A stretch of DNA of 64,000 nt from Pseudomicrostroma phylloplanum (GCA_039545275.1 BCHS01000015.1:130764-194763); one strand, 5' to 3'. Positions 1 to 11,804 are shown, counted from the stretch's first letter. Notes: generated by a model from the letters alone, not told the origin. A program made the numbers and translations.

Positions 1-2747
1 AATGCGGCTGCGACTCGGTTGGCCATGCTCATGATGCTCGCTACGAGCATACTCGAAGGCTTGGCCTCCACCTTAAAAGAGCTCAAAGCCAGACCTAGTG
101 GCATCTGCGAAAGGGGCTTCAGCCTGCTCATATCTACTTCGACCCTCCCGCGGTTGAACACTCGCTGCAAGCTTGGATCCACGAGGGTAAAGGGCGAGGG
201 GACGATCATGTTCGGCAGCTCCTCGGGCGGCGGCATGACCACATTGACGCCGTCATTTCCGGCCAGGAAGCCACCGTTGCGGATTCGCATCTTGTAGAGT
301 CGCCCGGCGTAATCGTGAAGCAAGCGAAGCTCTTCTGCCACTTTTGCACTTGGAGCCACACTGGGGTCTTGCAGGATCTCGTTGACTTTTGAGTAGGTGA
401 TCACATGGGTGTTGCGAAGTAGACTCGGCCCCACGTCGTACTCCTCGATCAGACCTTGCGCGTTCACGAGCGCACTGAAAGTCAAGGCTCGGCTGCCATC
501 GGCGCTGGACTTGGTAGCTACACCAGGCATCGAATCAGGGAACATGGGCACGTAGCCCAGAGGTGCGTAGACGGTCGCGCCCTGCTTCTTTGCTCGAGAA
601 GCAGCGTCGTCATTCGGCAGCAGCTGCGAGGTAGGATCAGCAATGTGAGCTCGGATCCAGTACTTGCCCTCCTCCTTTGCAGGCTCGATGGAGATACCGT
701 CATCAAGCTCGTAGGCCGAGGCCTCATCGATTACGTAGACGTTGGCGTGGAAGTCCTTCCTGAGCGGCTCATCGTAATCCACTACTGCCAACTCCGCAGA
801 CGTGTCCTGTCGAGCGTGCGTCACGCTTGCTGACTTGGCTGTGGGGGAGGTCTCCAGCTCCAAGACCTTCTCCAGGATGTCCTTGCTTCGATCATCTCCC
901 AAGCTCCAGTCCACGCACCCTTTGGGAAACACAGCAACATCTTCCAGTAAATCTACAGTACGCTGATGAAGAGGAAGGGAAGACGCTGAAAAGTCTTCTA
1001 TAGTGGCTTTGGGCGAGTTGCGAAAAGATCCTGGTGACTCCCAAGGGACATATTCGCACTTTTTGAGGATGTGCGATAACACTATGGAATACAAGTCTCC
1101 TTGGTTGAGTCGCGCAATGCTGATTCCATCCAGAAGCACAGAGAGAATTCTCACGTCGTCTGCGGACCAGGTGGGACGCTTGGCTTCCGCCTCAGATTTG
1201 CTCTGCGTCTGCCTGACCAGTTGCAGGTAATCGTTGACTTTTGCGATGAAAGATGCAACCGGACCGGAGTTCGTCTCGATGTCCTCCTCAATCCACCGTT
1301 CCATGCGGTCGAGATCATGTCTCGCACGACGAGACCTGATCTTGAAGACGGCAGTTGACCGCATATCGGTCCGGCTTGCCAGGAAGATCTTGAAATTCTC
1401 CAAAAGCAGACCGTGCGTGGCAAGTAGACTGGGCCAAGAAACGTTTCCATCTCTCCTTGACACTGCTTTGTCATCCAGCTGTTGAGCGACGCTCAATGTG
1501 GATACCTCTTCCTTGCTCTCGAGCCATTGCTTGTTGCTGATGAGAGCATACAGACCTCTTCTTATATTATCGTACTTGTGCTCTGTCTCCCTAAGAAAGT
1601 CTCGCAAGATGGAGGCCAACTTTGCTCTGGCTTCTCCTCGCCGCGTCTCTGCCTTTGACGCATCCTGGAACGGGGCGAAGGGAGACCACATTCCATCCTT
1701 GTTCACATTGTCGAGCCCAGTGGATTGTCCCATTCCAGGTAGCCCGAGTCCATTTGCGTCTAGGAGCAGCGGTTCCTCGGGAAGCTGGATCTCCTGAATT
1801 GTAGGACGAGCGGTTTGTAATAGTCGCGCATCCTCCTCGCGGCAAAAGTTGGGTATGTGCAGTGCGACATCACTTTCTCGCTGTGGGGTGATATGGCCCC
1901 TCGAGTCGAGGATGAAGAGAGTTCCTGCCGAAGCCCCCCAGCTCTCAGTCGTCCTGCCGGTCGATGTTTCCTTCTCAGCAATGGCAGCCTCCAAGTCTGC
2001 TGTTGCGGTCTTCTCCACCTCATCGACAAACGGGAGGGCGATTCCTCGTACAACTTCTGAAAAGGGGAGGCGGAGCTCTACGAAGTCACCTGGCAGAATG
2101 TCTTTCCGAAGAACCCACTGCCCTCGATAGCTTCTCTTCTCTGTAGGAGAAGGAGTTGAAGGATTGGTGCGGGCTGACTTCTGCTGTCTCGACTTGCGAT
2201 AGGAGGGCGGCAGCCGTGTCTCGCCCCGCGAGGTGGACTCGCGTACGGAGGCGGTGGCGGGGGATTGCCGACTGGTATGCAACTGTCTCCTACCACCTGG
2301 CGGAGTATTGGTTGATTTTGAGGTATTACCACCTCCTGGAGCTCCCTTGGCAGCGAGGTCTCCTCCACGGCCCTTCTTCCACCCGAGTAGTGACTGTTCT
2401 GGACGCTTGTAGGCTCTCGTGCCGCTGCCTTCTTTGGCTTGCCTTTCGTGTCGCTGCTGCTTCTGCTCTGCTGCTTCGAAGTTCGTGCCAGCTGCGCGCA
2501 AGACTCTGCGGGTGACATATTGTAGCTTCTCATCTGCTGTCAGAGAACGCTTGAAGCGGCGCTCCTCTGTTGCTATGCGTTGAGAGGAAGAGGTGGTGAA
2601 GGAAGCCGAAGAGGCAAGGATCCTGGAGGAAGAGGAAGATGGGGTGGCCGCCGCCGACGCCGATGGCGCGGCTGATGCTGCGAGCGACCGAACAGACTGC
2701 GATGTTGATGCCACTGCCGACCTGCTCCATACCAACGAGGATGACAT
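1..2747 (-). CDS. DSS1: Mitochondrial 3'-5' exoribonuclease, RNase II/RNB family (DSS1/cyt-4), 3' end outside window
   Basis: An uninterrupted reading frame of 915 codons runs from the ATG at 2747-2745 off the left edge, with no stop or clear intron. The N-terminus is rich in Ser, Arg and Ala, starts MSSSLVWSRSAVA and resembles a mitochondrial presequence. A Pro/Gly/Lys/Arg-rich spacer follows to about residue 200. Then comes the conserved stretch from RKDILPGDFVEL onward. Near residues 672-684 lies VIDEASAYELDDGIS, the Asp-bearing metal-binding block of the RNB catalytic domain, followed by IRAHIADPTSQ. In the family (yeast Dss1, Neurospora cyt-4) this enzyme degrades RNA processively 3'-5' with the Suv3 helicase in the mitochondrial degradosome. 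The end of the RNB domain and any S1-like domain are not in the window. Family assignment is strong; choosing the mitochondrial Dss1 branch over cytoplasmic RNB proteins rests on the presequence and overall pattern. Confidence 0.85.
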   Translation of the reverse strand, partial: MSSSLVWSRSAVASTSQSVRSLAASAAPSASAAATPSSSSSRILASSASFTTSSSQRIATEERRFKRSLTADEKLQYVTRRVLRAAGTNFEAAEQKQQRHERQAKEGSGTRAYKRPEQSLLGWKKGRGGDLAAKGAPGGGNTSKSTNTPPGGRRQLHTSRQSPATASVRESTSRGETRLPPSYRKSRQQKSARTNPSTPSPTEKRSYRGQWVLRKDILPGDFVELRLPFSEVVRGIALPFVDEVEKTATADLEAAIAEKETSTGRTTESWGASAGTLFILDSRGHITPQRESDVALHIPNFCREEDARLLQTARPTIQEIQLPEEPLLLDANGLGLPGMGQSTGLDNVNKDGMWSPFAPFQDASKAETRRGEARAKLASILRDFLRETEHKYDNIRRGLYALISNKQWLESKEEVSTLSVAQQLDDKAVSRRDGNVSWPSLLATHGLLLENFKIFLASRTDMRSTAVFKIRSRRARHDLDRMERWIEEDIETNSGPVASFIAKVNDYLQLVRQTQSKSEAEAKRPTWSADDVRILSVLLDGISIARLNQGDLYSIVLSHILKKCEYVPWESPGSFRNSPKATIEDFSASSLPLHQRTVDLLEDVAVFPKGCVDWSLGDDRSKDILEKVLELETSPTAKSASVTHARQDTSAELAVVDYDEPLRKDFHANVYVIDEASAYELDDGISIEPAKEEGKYWIRAHIADPTSQLLPNDDAASRAKKQGATVYAPLGYVPMFPDSMPGVATKSSADGSRALTFSALVNAQGLIEEYDVGPSLLRNTHVITYSKVNEILQDPSVAPSAKVAEELRLLHDYAGRLYKMRIRNGGFLAGNDGVNVVMPPPEELPNMIVPSPFTLVDPSLQRVFNRGRVEVDMSRLKPLSQMPLGLALSSFKVEAKPSSMLVASIMSMANRVAAA

Positions 2748-3092
2748 GGTGACGGTGGGGATGAGTGGGATGACGAGGAGGAGGGTGAGCCAAGGCAAGC
2801 TTCCCTGTACTAGACTATGCCGACTAATCAATCATCTTCTCGGCCGATTTCCAAAATGTCGTCCTTCCGCCAATGGGATTCAGACTCCGCCTCACCGCTC
2901 GCTTCTTCCGTGCGGCTTCCATTTGCTCCTCCTCATCCTGGCTTCCCCTTTGTGCGCAATACCAATCACCAATCTCGTAGCCATGGAACAGCCGTCAGCA
3001 TAGCCTCGTCAGTCCTTCTTCACACTCACTAGACGTCTCAGGAAGCGGTTCCCGAGTTGCTCAGCGTCTCCTGCCTGCGGGCCCCTCGCGCC
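2748..3092. promoter_or_regulatory. Shared divergent promoter region between DSS1 and MMM1
   Basis: These 345 bp separate two divergently transcribed start codons. The stretch must hold both 5' UTRs and core promoters, so it probably acts bidirectionally. It is rich in CT/TC tracts, as many fungal core promoters are. I see no TATA box or named operator that I would defend. Confidence 0.5.
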
Positions 3093-5234
3093 ATGGCGGA
3101 CGCAGCCAGTGCCTACTCGGCTACCAATGCTCAAACCAGGTCCACTTCATGGTCCCTACCACAGCTCACCTTCACTCAGGGTCTCCTCATCGGCCAGCTG
3201 AGCATTATCCTGGTAGTGGTAGCACTGATACGCTATCTATTATTCGAAGACGCCGCACCGCAACTTGTCGATGACGAGGATGAGGAGCAACCGCAAGGCG
3301 GCAAGGTGAGACGACTGACCAAGGCAAGTGATAGCCTCGCTCTCTTTCGTCGCGCTGACATTTGTAATACTCCATCCCTTTACTTTTCTCCTAGACCACA
3401 CGGCGTCACTTTCCTGTCTCGTCTCCGCCAAGAGCCTCCTCTCGCCAATCGCTCCTCTCCCTCTCCCTCTCTTCAGCGCCTACCCGCGTTCGATCTCCTC
3501 CTCCCACCTCCGCGTCCGACGCTAGCCAGTCCCACGGCTCAGGTCCCGCTCTAGCAACGTTGGTTCGGATACCAGAAGTGGTTGGGTACGATCTCGAAAC
3601 AGCCGCAGACATCGATGTGGGTTGGCTGAATGTCCTCTTGGCGCACGTCTGGGAAGGGTACAGAGATGACTTGTTGGCAGGAGGATCAGACAGGCCTATA
3701 CCGCTTGCGGAGGGCGAGGCACAGGATGAGGAATGGGAAGATGAAGCAGATGACGAGATGGAAGAGACGTCAGCGCAGCGAACTGCTCGGCACCTCATCC
3801 AAGACATCCTCAATAGGCCAAAGATCGAGAATGGGAAGTTGGAATTTCTAGATCAGATCCAAGTGACGGAATGCCTCGTCGGAGACTCGTACCCTATCTT
3901 GAGCAATGCGAGAGTCAGGCCGAGGGACGACCAAGGCAGAGTGGTGAGTAAGCATGAAACTGAAACTGAGGTGGACACATGGATAGCAGTTGCAGATCTG
4001 ACGCCTTCGCTGTCCCCGCGCTCCCCAGCGCATTGAGCTCGATGTAGACTACACAGACTTGCTCTCTCTTTCCCTCCAGACGTCTCTGCTGATCAACTAC
4101 CCTCGGCCAAGATTCGCCGTGTTACCCATCTCACTCGGACTTCGCATCACTCGCTTCTCGGGTACAATCTCATTGTCCTTTAATTCCTCCCCGCCAAGCA
4201 AGACGGCCAAGAACAAGCGATCAAGACACTCCCTTTCTCTGTCCCTCCACCCAGATTTCCTTCTGAAAGCCACCTGTAGCAGTCTCGTGGGAGCTCGAGC
4301 CAAGCTACAAGATATACCCAAGATCCAGCAGCTCATCCTACAGCGCATCAGAGCCGCTATAGCAGAGAGGCTCGGCTGGCCCAGGACGTTCGATGTCGAG
4401 ATGCCGGACCTGGTGCGGCGGAGGAAGCCGAAGCGCAACCGAGGCGGGAGGAAGATGCGTGCGCAGACGGAGGGCAGTCACGAGGGATCCTTTGAGCGGG
4501 GATATGAGCAGGCCGAGTCTAGTCGGATGGGGGGCATAGCCGAGGAAGAGGAACTTTCACTGGGCGAAGACGTCCTGCAAGACGTGTACCTGTCCAATGG
4601 CTCTGCCGACGCCATGGACCCTCAGCTTGCTCTCCAGGCGAGGAGAAGGAGGGCCAAGGCGCGAGCTCAAGCCGAAGCGACTGCCCGAGCTCGAGGTGAA
4701 GCCAATGCACGGACACGCATGGACGATGCTCAGCAGACTCCCAAGGCGAACCGTACCGCCACGTCCACTGCTTTTCGCAACGGGACTGGAGCACCGCCGA
4801 TGCCGATGCCTCTTGGGGCTCAGAGAGGGTACAGCTACTCCTCTTCTATAGCCCAGCCTCATCTTGATACGAACGGAGTCAACGGAGCCAGTGCAGCTAG
4901 ACAACGGGGCGGCCTATCGAATGGCAACGTGAGCGGTAACAATGGCTCCTCGCACTACACGTCCATCTCCCGGCGCCCACCCAATCCGCGCTACTCCTCC
5001 ACTCCAGGCAACGCCCCCTCATACTTCAACACTGGAGCAGCAGCAGGAGGCGGACCCGTTGGTGCTCCCTCCTCCAAGGCGAGAGCTAGTCTCTCACGGG
5101 GTCACTCCACTCTAGAGAGGAGTTTGGGCGATGAAGAAGTGGAGAACTTTGGGAACGGGACTGCAGAGGGGGTCAGAGGCGGGAAGTTGCCGACGGTGCG
5201 GGATTGGGTGCAGAGAAGCAACGGAGAATTGTGA
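3093..5234 (+). CDS. MMM1: Maintenance of mitochondrial morphology protein 1 (ERMES subunit, SMP domain)
   Basis: Proposed exons are 3093-3305, 3395-3943 and 4029-5234 (655 aa). Mmm1 is the ER-anchored subunit of the ERMES ER-mitochondria tether, and its SMP domain carries lipids. The ATG at 3093 (MADAASAYS) gives a short lumenal tail, then the family's signature membrane segment at about residues 29-50 (starting FTQGLLIGQLSIILVVV), followed by an acidic patch. The SMP domain runs from about 133 (GYDLETAADIDVGWLNVLL) to about 390. It includes RIELDVDYTD, which is restored exactly by removing intron 2, and LLINYPRPRFAVLP. A disordered Ala/Ser/Gly-rich tail of about 260 residues follows and is long for the family. 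The intron 1 donor is ambiguous (see separate entry). Identification is firm. Confidence 0.93.
3306..3394 (+). other. MMM1 intron 1 with two possible donors, one of them GC-AG
   Basis: A GTGAGA donor at 3306 and a GCAAGT donor at 3324 are both in phase 0 with the single acceptor ending at 3394. The GC site has the classical AAG/GCAAGT context of GC-AG introns. Using it shortens the intron from 89 to 71 nt and adds six residues (VRRLTK). Confidence 0.5.
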
Positions 5235-5553
5235 TACCGACCGCGAGTGTACAAAATTTCGTGACGAAACACTACTTGATCACAGCGAAGAAGACGGTAG
5301 CCTCTGAGTGCGTTGTGCTTGACAGGTCCCCAGGGTCGACTTGGCTGGTGCAGGCACGAGTCGTCTCTGTGTGGAGGCGCGTTGACGGAAAGAGCAAAAG
5401 GCGGTGGGAATGCAGAATGTTCGTACGCAAGACCCTTAGACTACTCACCATTACGTCGCCGTTGCCACCCTGTAGTCAAGTCTTCTAGCTGAGCTCGAGG
5501 TGCGACGATCACTTTGACCACCTAGTCGCACTTGAGTCGCAGGCAAGGGCGCA
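5235..5553. other. Intergenic: MMM1 3' end and WD40 gene promoter
   Basis: These 319 bp between two + strand genes contain no credible coding potential. I see no distinctive repeat or structured element. Confidence 0.5.
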
Positions 5554-8392
5554 ATGACGTCCTACCAGACCTATCAGCCCAACTCCGCCTTCTACATCCC
5601 CTCGCATCCTTCCTCCTCACAGCGCCTCTCCTACCTCCCGCCATGCCAGTCCTCCTCCTCTTCCTACCAGCATCGCTATCAGTCCCACTCTTCATTCTTC
5701 TCTCGGTTGGATCAGATTCATGAGCTGGGAGGCAGACAGGCCTTTAGGATTCCGGGCACGGAGCGGTTTCATAGGCCTCAAGTGGGACATGCAGGGTGTG
5801 TGAATGCGCTCTGTTGGAGTGAGAGTGGGGAGATGCTGGCTAGCGGTAGTGATGACACAAGGTGAGTTCGTCTGATCGACTGAGCGCAGAAGCGCATTGT
5901 CAATGGTCAGGAGGCTGAGCAGCTGTCCACCTTGTCCTATCCCTCCATGTCCAGGGTCGTTCTCTGGAAAGTAGGCACATCCCATATGCACCCAACCGCC
6001 AACGAGCGAGCTCCTCGGAGATACCTCCCCTACAGCTTCCGCGCACCAACAAGTCAGAACCAAGCTGCCCGCTCTGAGCAAACCACACGGGTTGGCGCTC
6101 ATGAAATTGAAGACGACGACGTTGATGGACCATTGCACGGTCCGGACCACCCCTTACTCGAAATGGGCATGGCATCAGTGATTCAGACGGGACATACAGC
6201 CAACATCTTCTCGGTTGCTTTCGCTCCACACTCCTCTGACTCGAGGATCTTCACGGCGGCAGGAGATGCAACTATGAGGGTGTTCGACATTGGGTCATCG
6301 AGCGCGGGGATGGGGACGAGGGTCACTCACCCAGATGGGAGGTGGTACGATCGGTTTGATCAAGGCAGCGGAGGAGTCACTTGTAGAGTACTCAAGTGTC
6401 ACAGACGGAGAGTAAAGAGATTGGCGACAGAAAATAGCCCGGACATCTTCCTGAGCGTTGGAGAGGATGGCGATGGTGAGTCTTGGGCGAGGAGAAGGAC
6501 GGAGTCTGGCAGCTAGACTGACAACGCCTTCGCAAATATGCTATTCTTTCCTTCCAGTCCGCTCTACAGATCTGCGGACTTCACACACCTGCCGGACCAA
6601 TTGCCCTCGCCCTCTACTGCATTCTTTCACCTCTCTCTACTCCCTCTCCCTCTCAAAGCTACAGCCTTACTTGTTCGCGGTCGCGGGCGAGTCCCCGTAC
6701 ACATACCTCTACGATCGCCGCATGATCGGCCGGGTGATCCAAGACGAGTGGGGCATGTCAATGACCAATAGCGACGAGGCTCTTCTGACCAAGTGCGTCA
6801 GGAGGTACGGTCTACCACAAGGCAGTTGGGACGGCGATTGCTCGGTACAGGACGAATTTGCCCGGAGGCCAATGTCAAGAACGAGCCATATCACCGCTGT
6901 GAAGATCAGCGAGCACAACGGGAACGATCTGATTGCTACCTACTCCAATGGGGCCATCTATCGCTTTGGAATCAGGGACGAAGAGGGAGGCTTGCATCAC
7001 GTGCAACATAAGCTTCCTGACGGCTGGGAGACAGGCAGCACGGCTGCTACGACCGGAGGCAGGAAAGCATCCGGAAGAGAGCGGAAGAGAGGGTCTTCTT
7101 CTTCGTCTTCGGGATTTCCTGCGATACCTGAAGACGCAGTTCAAAACGTATCCTCATCAGCAGGAGGCAAGACTTCTACTCGGGTACCGACAGGTCCAGA
7201 GGCTCAACATGCAGCGCAGCGACTCCCCCCTCGACCTCTCACGCAACCGACCGAACGAGATGATGCGCTGGCTACGCAGACATCTCAAGGCCCCCACGAG
7301 CAAGACTGGAGACGAGCTTTCGTCGACGAAGAAGAAGAAGATGACGATGAGAATGTCACTAGCGGGAGTGACTCGCCTACCGAACAAGAGGCGCAAGGCT
7401 TTCCTCTTTACCAGCAACTGCTTGCCGATGGCGAAGCAGGGTCCCTGGACATGTCGTCTTCCTCGTATTCCTCCGAGGGAAGCTCAGCGTCTGTACAAGA
7501 GGAGGAGGAAGGGGACTCGGCCGAGTGGGAAGACGTTGATAGTGACGGACAAGCTCCTCCCCGACGACGACGACGCGAGCCAAACTGGTTCAACGATCCC
7601 GAGGTCGATGATCTTGTCATCGACTCTGACGACGACTCGGAGGATGACGAGAGTGAGGAAGACGGTGGCGGTGACAACGACCTTGCAAACGACGAGGAGG
7701 ACTCCTTTAGCGAAAGCGAGGAAGACAGCATCTCCTCCTCGGACCCAGATCCAGATGTAGACGATCCTCAGTACGCGCAGAATGTCCGTCAAGCCTCGCA
7801 CAACTATGTGCCGATCGTCTATCCTCGCAGCCCGCGCTATGTGGGTCACCTCAACAGCGAGACGGTGAAGGAAGTCAATTTCCTTGGTCCACACGACGAG
7901 TACATAGTCAGCGGCTCCGACGACGGGAACTTCTTCGTTTGGGATAAAGCGAGTGGGGAGCTGCTAGGCATCTGGGAAGGAGACGGGTCCGTGGTCAATG
8001 TCGTGGTGCCTCATCCGACTTTGCCTGTGTTGGCCGTCAGCGGCATCGACGATACAGTCAAGCTCTTCGGACCCGTCGGTCGCTATACTGCTGGCCACAG
8101 CAGCGAGAAGGGCAGCAAGGATCATCGAACAATGAGCCGGATGATGGACAAGAAGGCCATCGTCGAGCGCAACACTTTCAGACGTCGCCGTCGTGGAATA
8201 TTCGGCATGGGCAGCGACGACGACGACGAGGACGAAGAAGAGGATGAAGAAGAAGAGGCGTACGAGCGCGAAGAATATGCTACGCGCTCGGCACTTCAGA
8301 ACGTCTTGATGCGTGCGAGCCTGGCCAGAGTAGGCGGGGCGGGCGAGGAGGGGGACGAGCATCCTCAGCTGCAGCAATGTGGGCCGATGTGA
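5554..8392 (+). CDS. WD40-repeat protein of the DCAF6/DCAF8 (S. pombe Iqw1-like) type
   Basis: Exons are 5554-5861, 5955-6475 and 6558-8392 (887 aa). Both donors are GTGAGT and both junctions restore WD40 text: DDTR/VVLWK at the first, and SVGEDGDV followed by RSTDLRTSH at the second. N-terminal WD repeats carry GHAGCVNALCWSESGEMLASG and GHTANIFSVAFAPHSSDSRI. A Glu/Asp/Ser-rich acidic region occupies roughly residues 480-690. Two final repeats follow (VKEVNFLGPHDEYIVSGSDD, then AVSGIDDTVKLFGP), and the C-terminus is again acidic. WD repeats interrupted by a long acidic insert and closed by this last pair match the DCAF6/DCAF8 family, which are substrate adaptors for CUL4-DDB1 ubiquitin ligases. 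I cannot separate DCAF6 from DCAF8 by eye. Adaptor function here is inferred from the family. Confidence 0.82.
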
Positions 8393-8799
8393 GGCGGTAG
8401 AGCCACCGCTATCTATGAGCAGTAGACCGCGGAGCATTTGTCCCTGTTCAATCTCATCAATACATACCATTCCATCTTGCCGGCCATTTGCTACCAGGCA
8501 GAGCCAGTCCGGTCAGGATGCCGAGAAAGTCGCCGAGTGTGGCTTGCGATCGGTCGATCGATCTCCACTTCCGAGCAAATGGGAGGGATCGTACCCGCAA
8601 TCTCTCCTTGTCCTCTCCTTTCTTGAGGATACTTTCTTTCTCTACCCTTCACCACCAATCGAACGAGAGTACCCTGACTTATTTCACCTGCAGGCTCCAT
8701 CACCGATACCAGATCACCAGAGCACGATCACCACCACCTTATCGGATCCCATCCGACACACCCGAGTCGAGTCGCATCCAGCTCGAGCTCGAGGGCAAG
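8393..8799. other. Intergenic upstream of the DUF726 gene
   Basis: These 407 bp contain pyrimidine-rich tracts (about 8580-8700) typical of a fungal 5' UTR or promoter. No gene or repeat is visible. The downstream frame stays open upstream of 8800, but the first clear ATG of that frame at the conserved start is 8800. Confidence 0.45.
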
Positions 8800-11700
8800 A
8801 TGGAGAAGCTGGACCTCTCCTCTCTCAAGTCCTACTCTCCAGACTGGCCGCACGAGCTCCGCCTTGCAGTGTGCATCGCGACCAAGTACGCCCAGCAGCG
8901 CCTCTGCCAGCGCGCGAGAGCTGCTGCTCAAGGGTTTGGGGTCAGTAGCGGGAGTGGGAGTGGTGGAAGTTCAGCGAGCGGGAGTGGAGTGGCAGGAAAG
9001 GATGAGGCGGATAGTGCTGAATTGAATGAGGACGGGACTTCTCGTAGGCAGGGTAAAGGTGGAGGAATAGCGCAAGTTGAAGCAGAGTCTTCTCCTACGA
9101 CAAGCAGGGCTGAGACGGAGCAGCAGAGGAAGGAGCTGGTTGAGTCGTGGGAAGAATTTGCTAGCAAGGTGGGTCGCAGGCTTGTATGAAGATTGCTTTG
9201 AAGACTGGCTGACATGCTTCTTCCCACCACCAGTTTCTGACTGCTACTTGTCAGCATCTGGGAGTCGCCGAGGAGACACTGCCTCGTGAGTCACTTGACT
9301 CTCGGATGCTAGCAAGGCATGCATGCCCAAGCTTGACCAGCTGACGCTTCTGCCTCCCGCTTCGCCTCTACACCAGCTGGCCCCATTGCATTCGAAGAGG
9401 TCCTCGAGATCGGTCAAGGTCGCTCAGATTCAGATGTCGACCCTACCACCATCGAGAGGGAGAAGCGAGCTTGGCGACTCGAGGCAGCGGGATCGGAGAC
9501 TGGAGGCACGTTTGCCCGGAACTACCCCGAGCTTGTTTTAAGGTCGGATGTAGAGGAGGAAAAGGCGCGCAAGGCGGCGCAAGTCGAGAAGGCCAAAGGG
9601 TCTGATAAAGAGCAGACCAAGAAGCTTGAGGAGGCTCTACAGAAGAAGGCTAACGATGACGGTCTAGTGTCTCACGAAAAGGACGAGGACGTTGAGGCAG
9701 CTGCTCTCGCGCTTGCGTCGAGCTCTATCAAGGACGAGAAGGACGAGCAGGTAGGTGGCCCACAGCTTCCAGAGCCGCTTCGCATCTATCGCAGAGGTGG
9801 AGCCTTATCAAATGCGGCCGGTTCAAGCAGGGACGTCGAAGTCTACAACGATCTCCTCCTCATTGCCCTCGGTCTGGGCCAATATCGCTCCCTCGAGGAC
9901 GGCGCAACGATGGTCTTTGAGAACGAAGCCGTCTTTGGCGATGAACCTCTTGCGAGCAGTACCAGCAAGGTCAGAACACCAGCGACGTCTCAGTCTACTC
10001 CTGACCCATCTCCCGCAGGCTTGCAGGCCGAGCTAGCGTATCAGCAACAGCAGCGGAAGGCTGGCCTGCCGGGCTCGGCGCCTCCTTCTGCCTCTGCATC
10101 GGCCCCTGCCAATACATGGAACTCCTTCTCCAAATGGGCGGATAGCTCTATCAAGAGCGTAGGAAACTTGTTCCCTCCTCCTGGGCTAGGAGCCAAGGGC
10201 ACCCATGCTGATGCCGCCGCAGCGAAGCAGAGCAGCAGTAGTGATACTGATTCTAGTCATCCAAAGAAGTCTCGTCAGCAACCCAGCGAGTTCTGCCACT
10301 ACGATGCCCGAGCGCGTGCAATGATCTTCGTCGCTGCCAGTGCTCTCGGCCTATCCAGTTCAGACGGACAAGCTGCGGAGAAGATCCTGGCGCAGACCAT
10401 CTACTTTATCATGAAGGATGCACAATCGGCAGCAGCAAAGCAGGGGAAGGATCCTCTGAAGCAGGCGAAGAGTATTGCTGCTGCCGAAGAGGAGGAAGAT
10501 AGTGGCGGTAGGACAAGCTGGATGAACAGAGTGAGTCAACGAAGAACGCAGAGCCGCTCTAGGACCGCACTGACGTATTCTCATGTCTTTACCTGACTCA
10601 GGCCGGCACAAGCGCCGTAGCGGAGCATGGCCGCTCCAACTGGAAGAGATGGGCAGCAGCAGGGGGTGGCGCTGCCATCGGTGCTGGGATCATTGGCTTG
10701 ACAGGCGGTCTAGCAGCCCCTCTGGTCCTTCCAGCTCTGGCCAGTCTGTCCGGTGTCGCACTGTTCGCTTCATCCGGTGGCATCGTCCTCGCCGCTGCCC
10801 TCTTCGGTATCGGCGGTGGAGGTCTGGCAGGCTACAGAGTCTCCCGTCGCCTGCGCGGACTCGAGTCCTTCGAATTCAAAGAGGTAGACACCCAAGCTCG
10901 CTTAGCTGGCATGTCCATCCCTTCTCTCCACGCCACGATCTGCGTGTCGGGTATTATCCTCGAAGAGGCACAGCAGCTCACCTCATGGCAAGGCGCTTGG
11001 GCTTCTTCGAAGTCACAAGATGTGTATGTTGTCTCGAGCGAGGCCAAATTGATGGCTCAAGCAGGTGTGGATCTACGCGGATATGTCTTTACATATATGA
11101 AGCGGGCTCTGGGCCAGAAGGCAGCCGAAGAGGCCATCAAGCGGACAGCCCTGGCCGCCTTCACAGCCCTGACGCTGCCCCTTACGGTAGCCAACACGCT
11201 GGGCACTGCTCTCGACTCGACTTTTGTACGGGCGAAGAGCAAAGCCTACAAGAAAGGATTGGTCCTCGCCGAGGTGCTTCGAGCTGAGCTTCAGGGCCAC
11301 CGGCCAGTGGTGCTAATGGGCGCAAGTCTGGGGTGCATCACCATCCTCACAGCCCTGGGCGAGCTGGCCAAGGACCCCGAGTCCAACTCTCACCTGGTAG
11401 ACTCCGTCTTCCTCATTGGCGCACCCGCGACCCCCGGGAGAAAGACGCTGATGAAGGCCAGAAGTATCGTTGGGAGGAGATTCGTCAATGCCTTCAGCAG
11501 CAAGGATATGGTCTGCTCTGTCGCCGCTTGGCTGGGGATGGAGCTTTCGGCAGAGGAGATTGCGGACGGGAGAGCGCCGAGAGTCATGGGATCGGGGCCC
11601 ACATGGGGTGTTCCTGGGGTGAGTCAACCAGCGCAACCGAACAGCGCAAAAGTAATGAGCTTAGCTGACGCTGACACTGTCCTGCTCATCATCGTCTAGG

Positions 11701-11804
11701 TCGAGAATATCGATGTGTCGGATCTTGTGCCATCGCACTTTGACCTGGCTGAGTCGGACAAGTTACAGCTGATATGTGAGCGCATCGGGGCCACAGAGGG
11801 GTAG
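8800..11804 (+). CDS. MIL1: DUF726 / TMCO4-like membrane alpha/beta-hydrolase fold protein (yeast Mil1 relative)
   Basis: Five exons: 8800-9168, 9234-9285, 9377-10530, 10602-11618 and 11700-11804 (898 aa). Every junction keeps frame; exon 2 is only 52 nt. The N-terminal half is acidic and low-complexity. The conserved DUF726 core starts with TSWMNRAG and enters a Gly/Ala-rich hydrophobic stretch at about residues 540-600 (GAAIGAGIIGLTGGLAAPLV), likely a membrane hairpin. Next comes a hydrolase-like region with the GxSxG-type elbow VVLMGASLGCITI near residue 765. The family tail follows: VFLIGAPATP, FVNAFSSKDMV and VENIDVSDLVPSHFDL. Yeast Mil1 (YFL034W) and human TMCO4 share this architecture. 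Mil1 is linked to clathrin-adaptor biology, and any catalytic substrate is unknown. Family assignment is firm; function is inferred. Confidence 0.85.
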
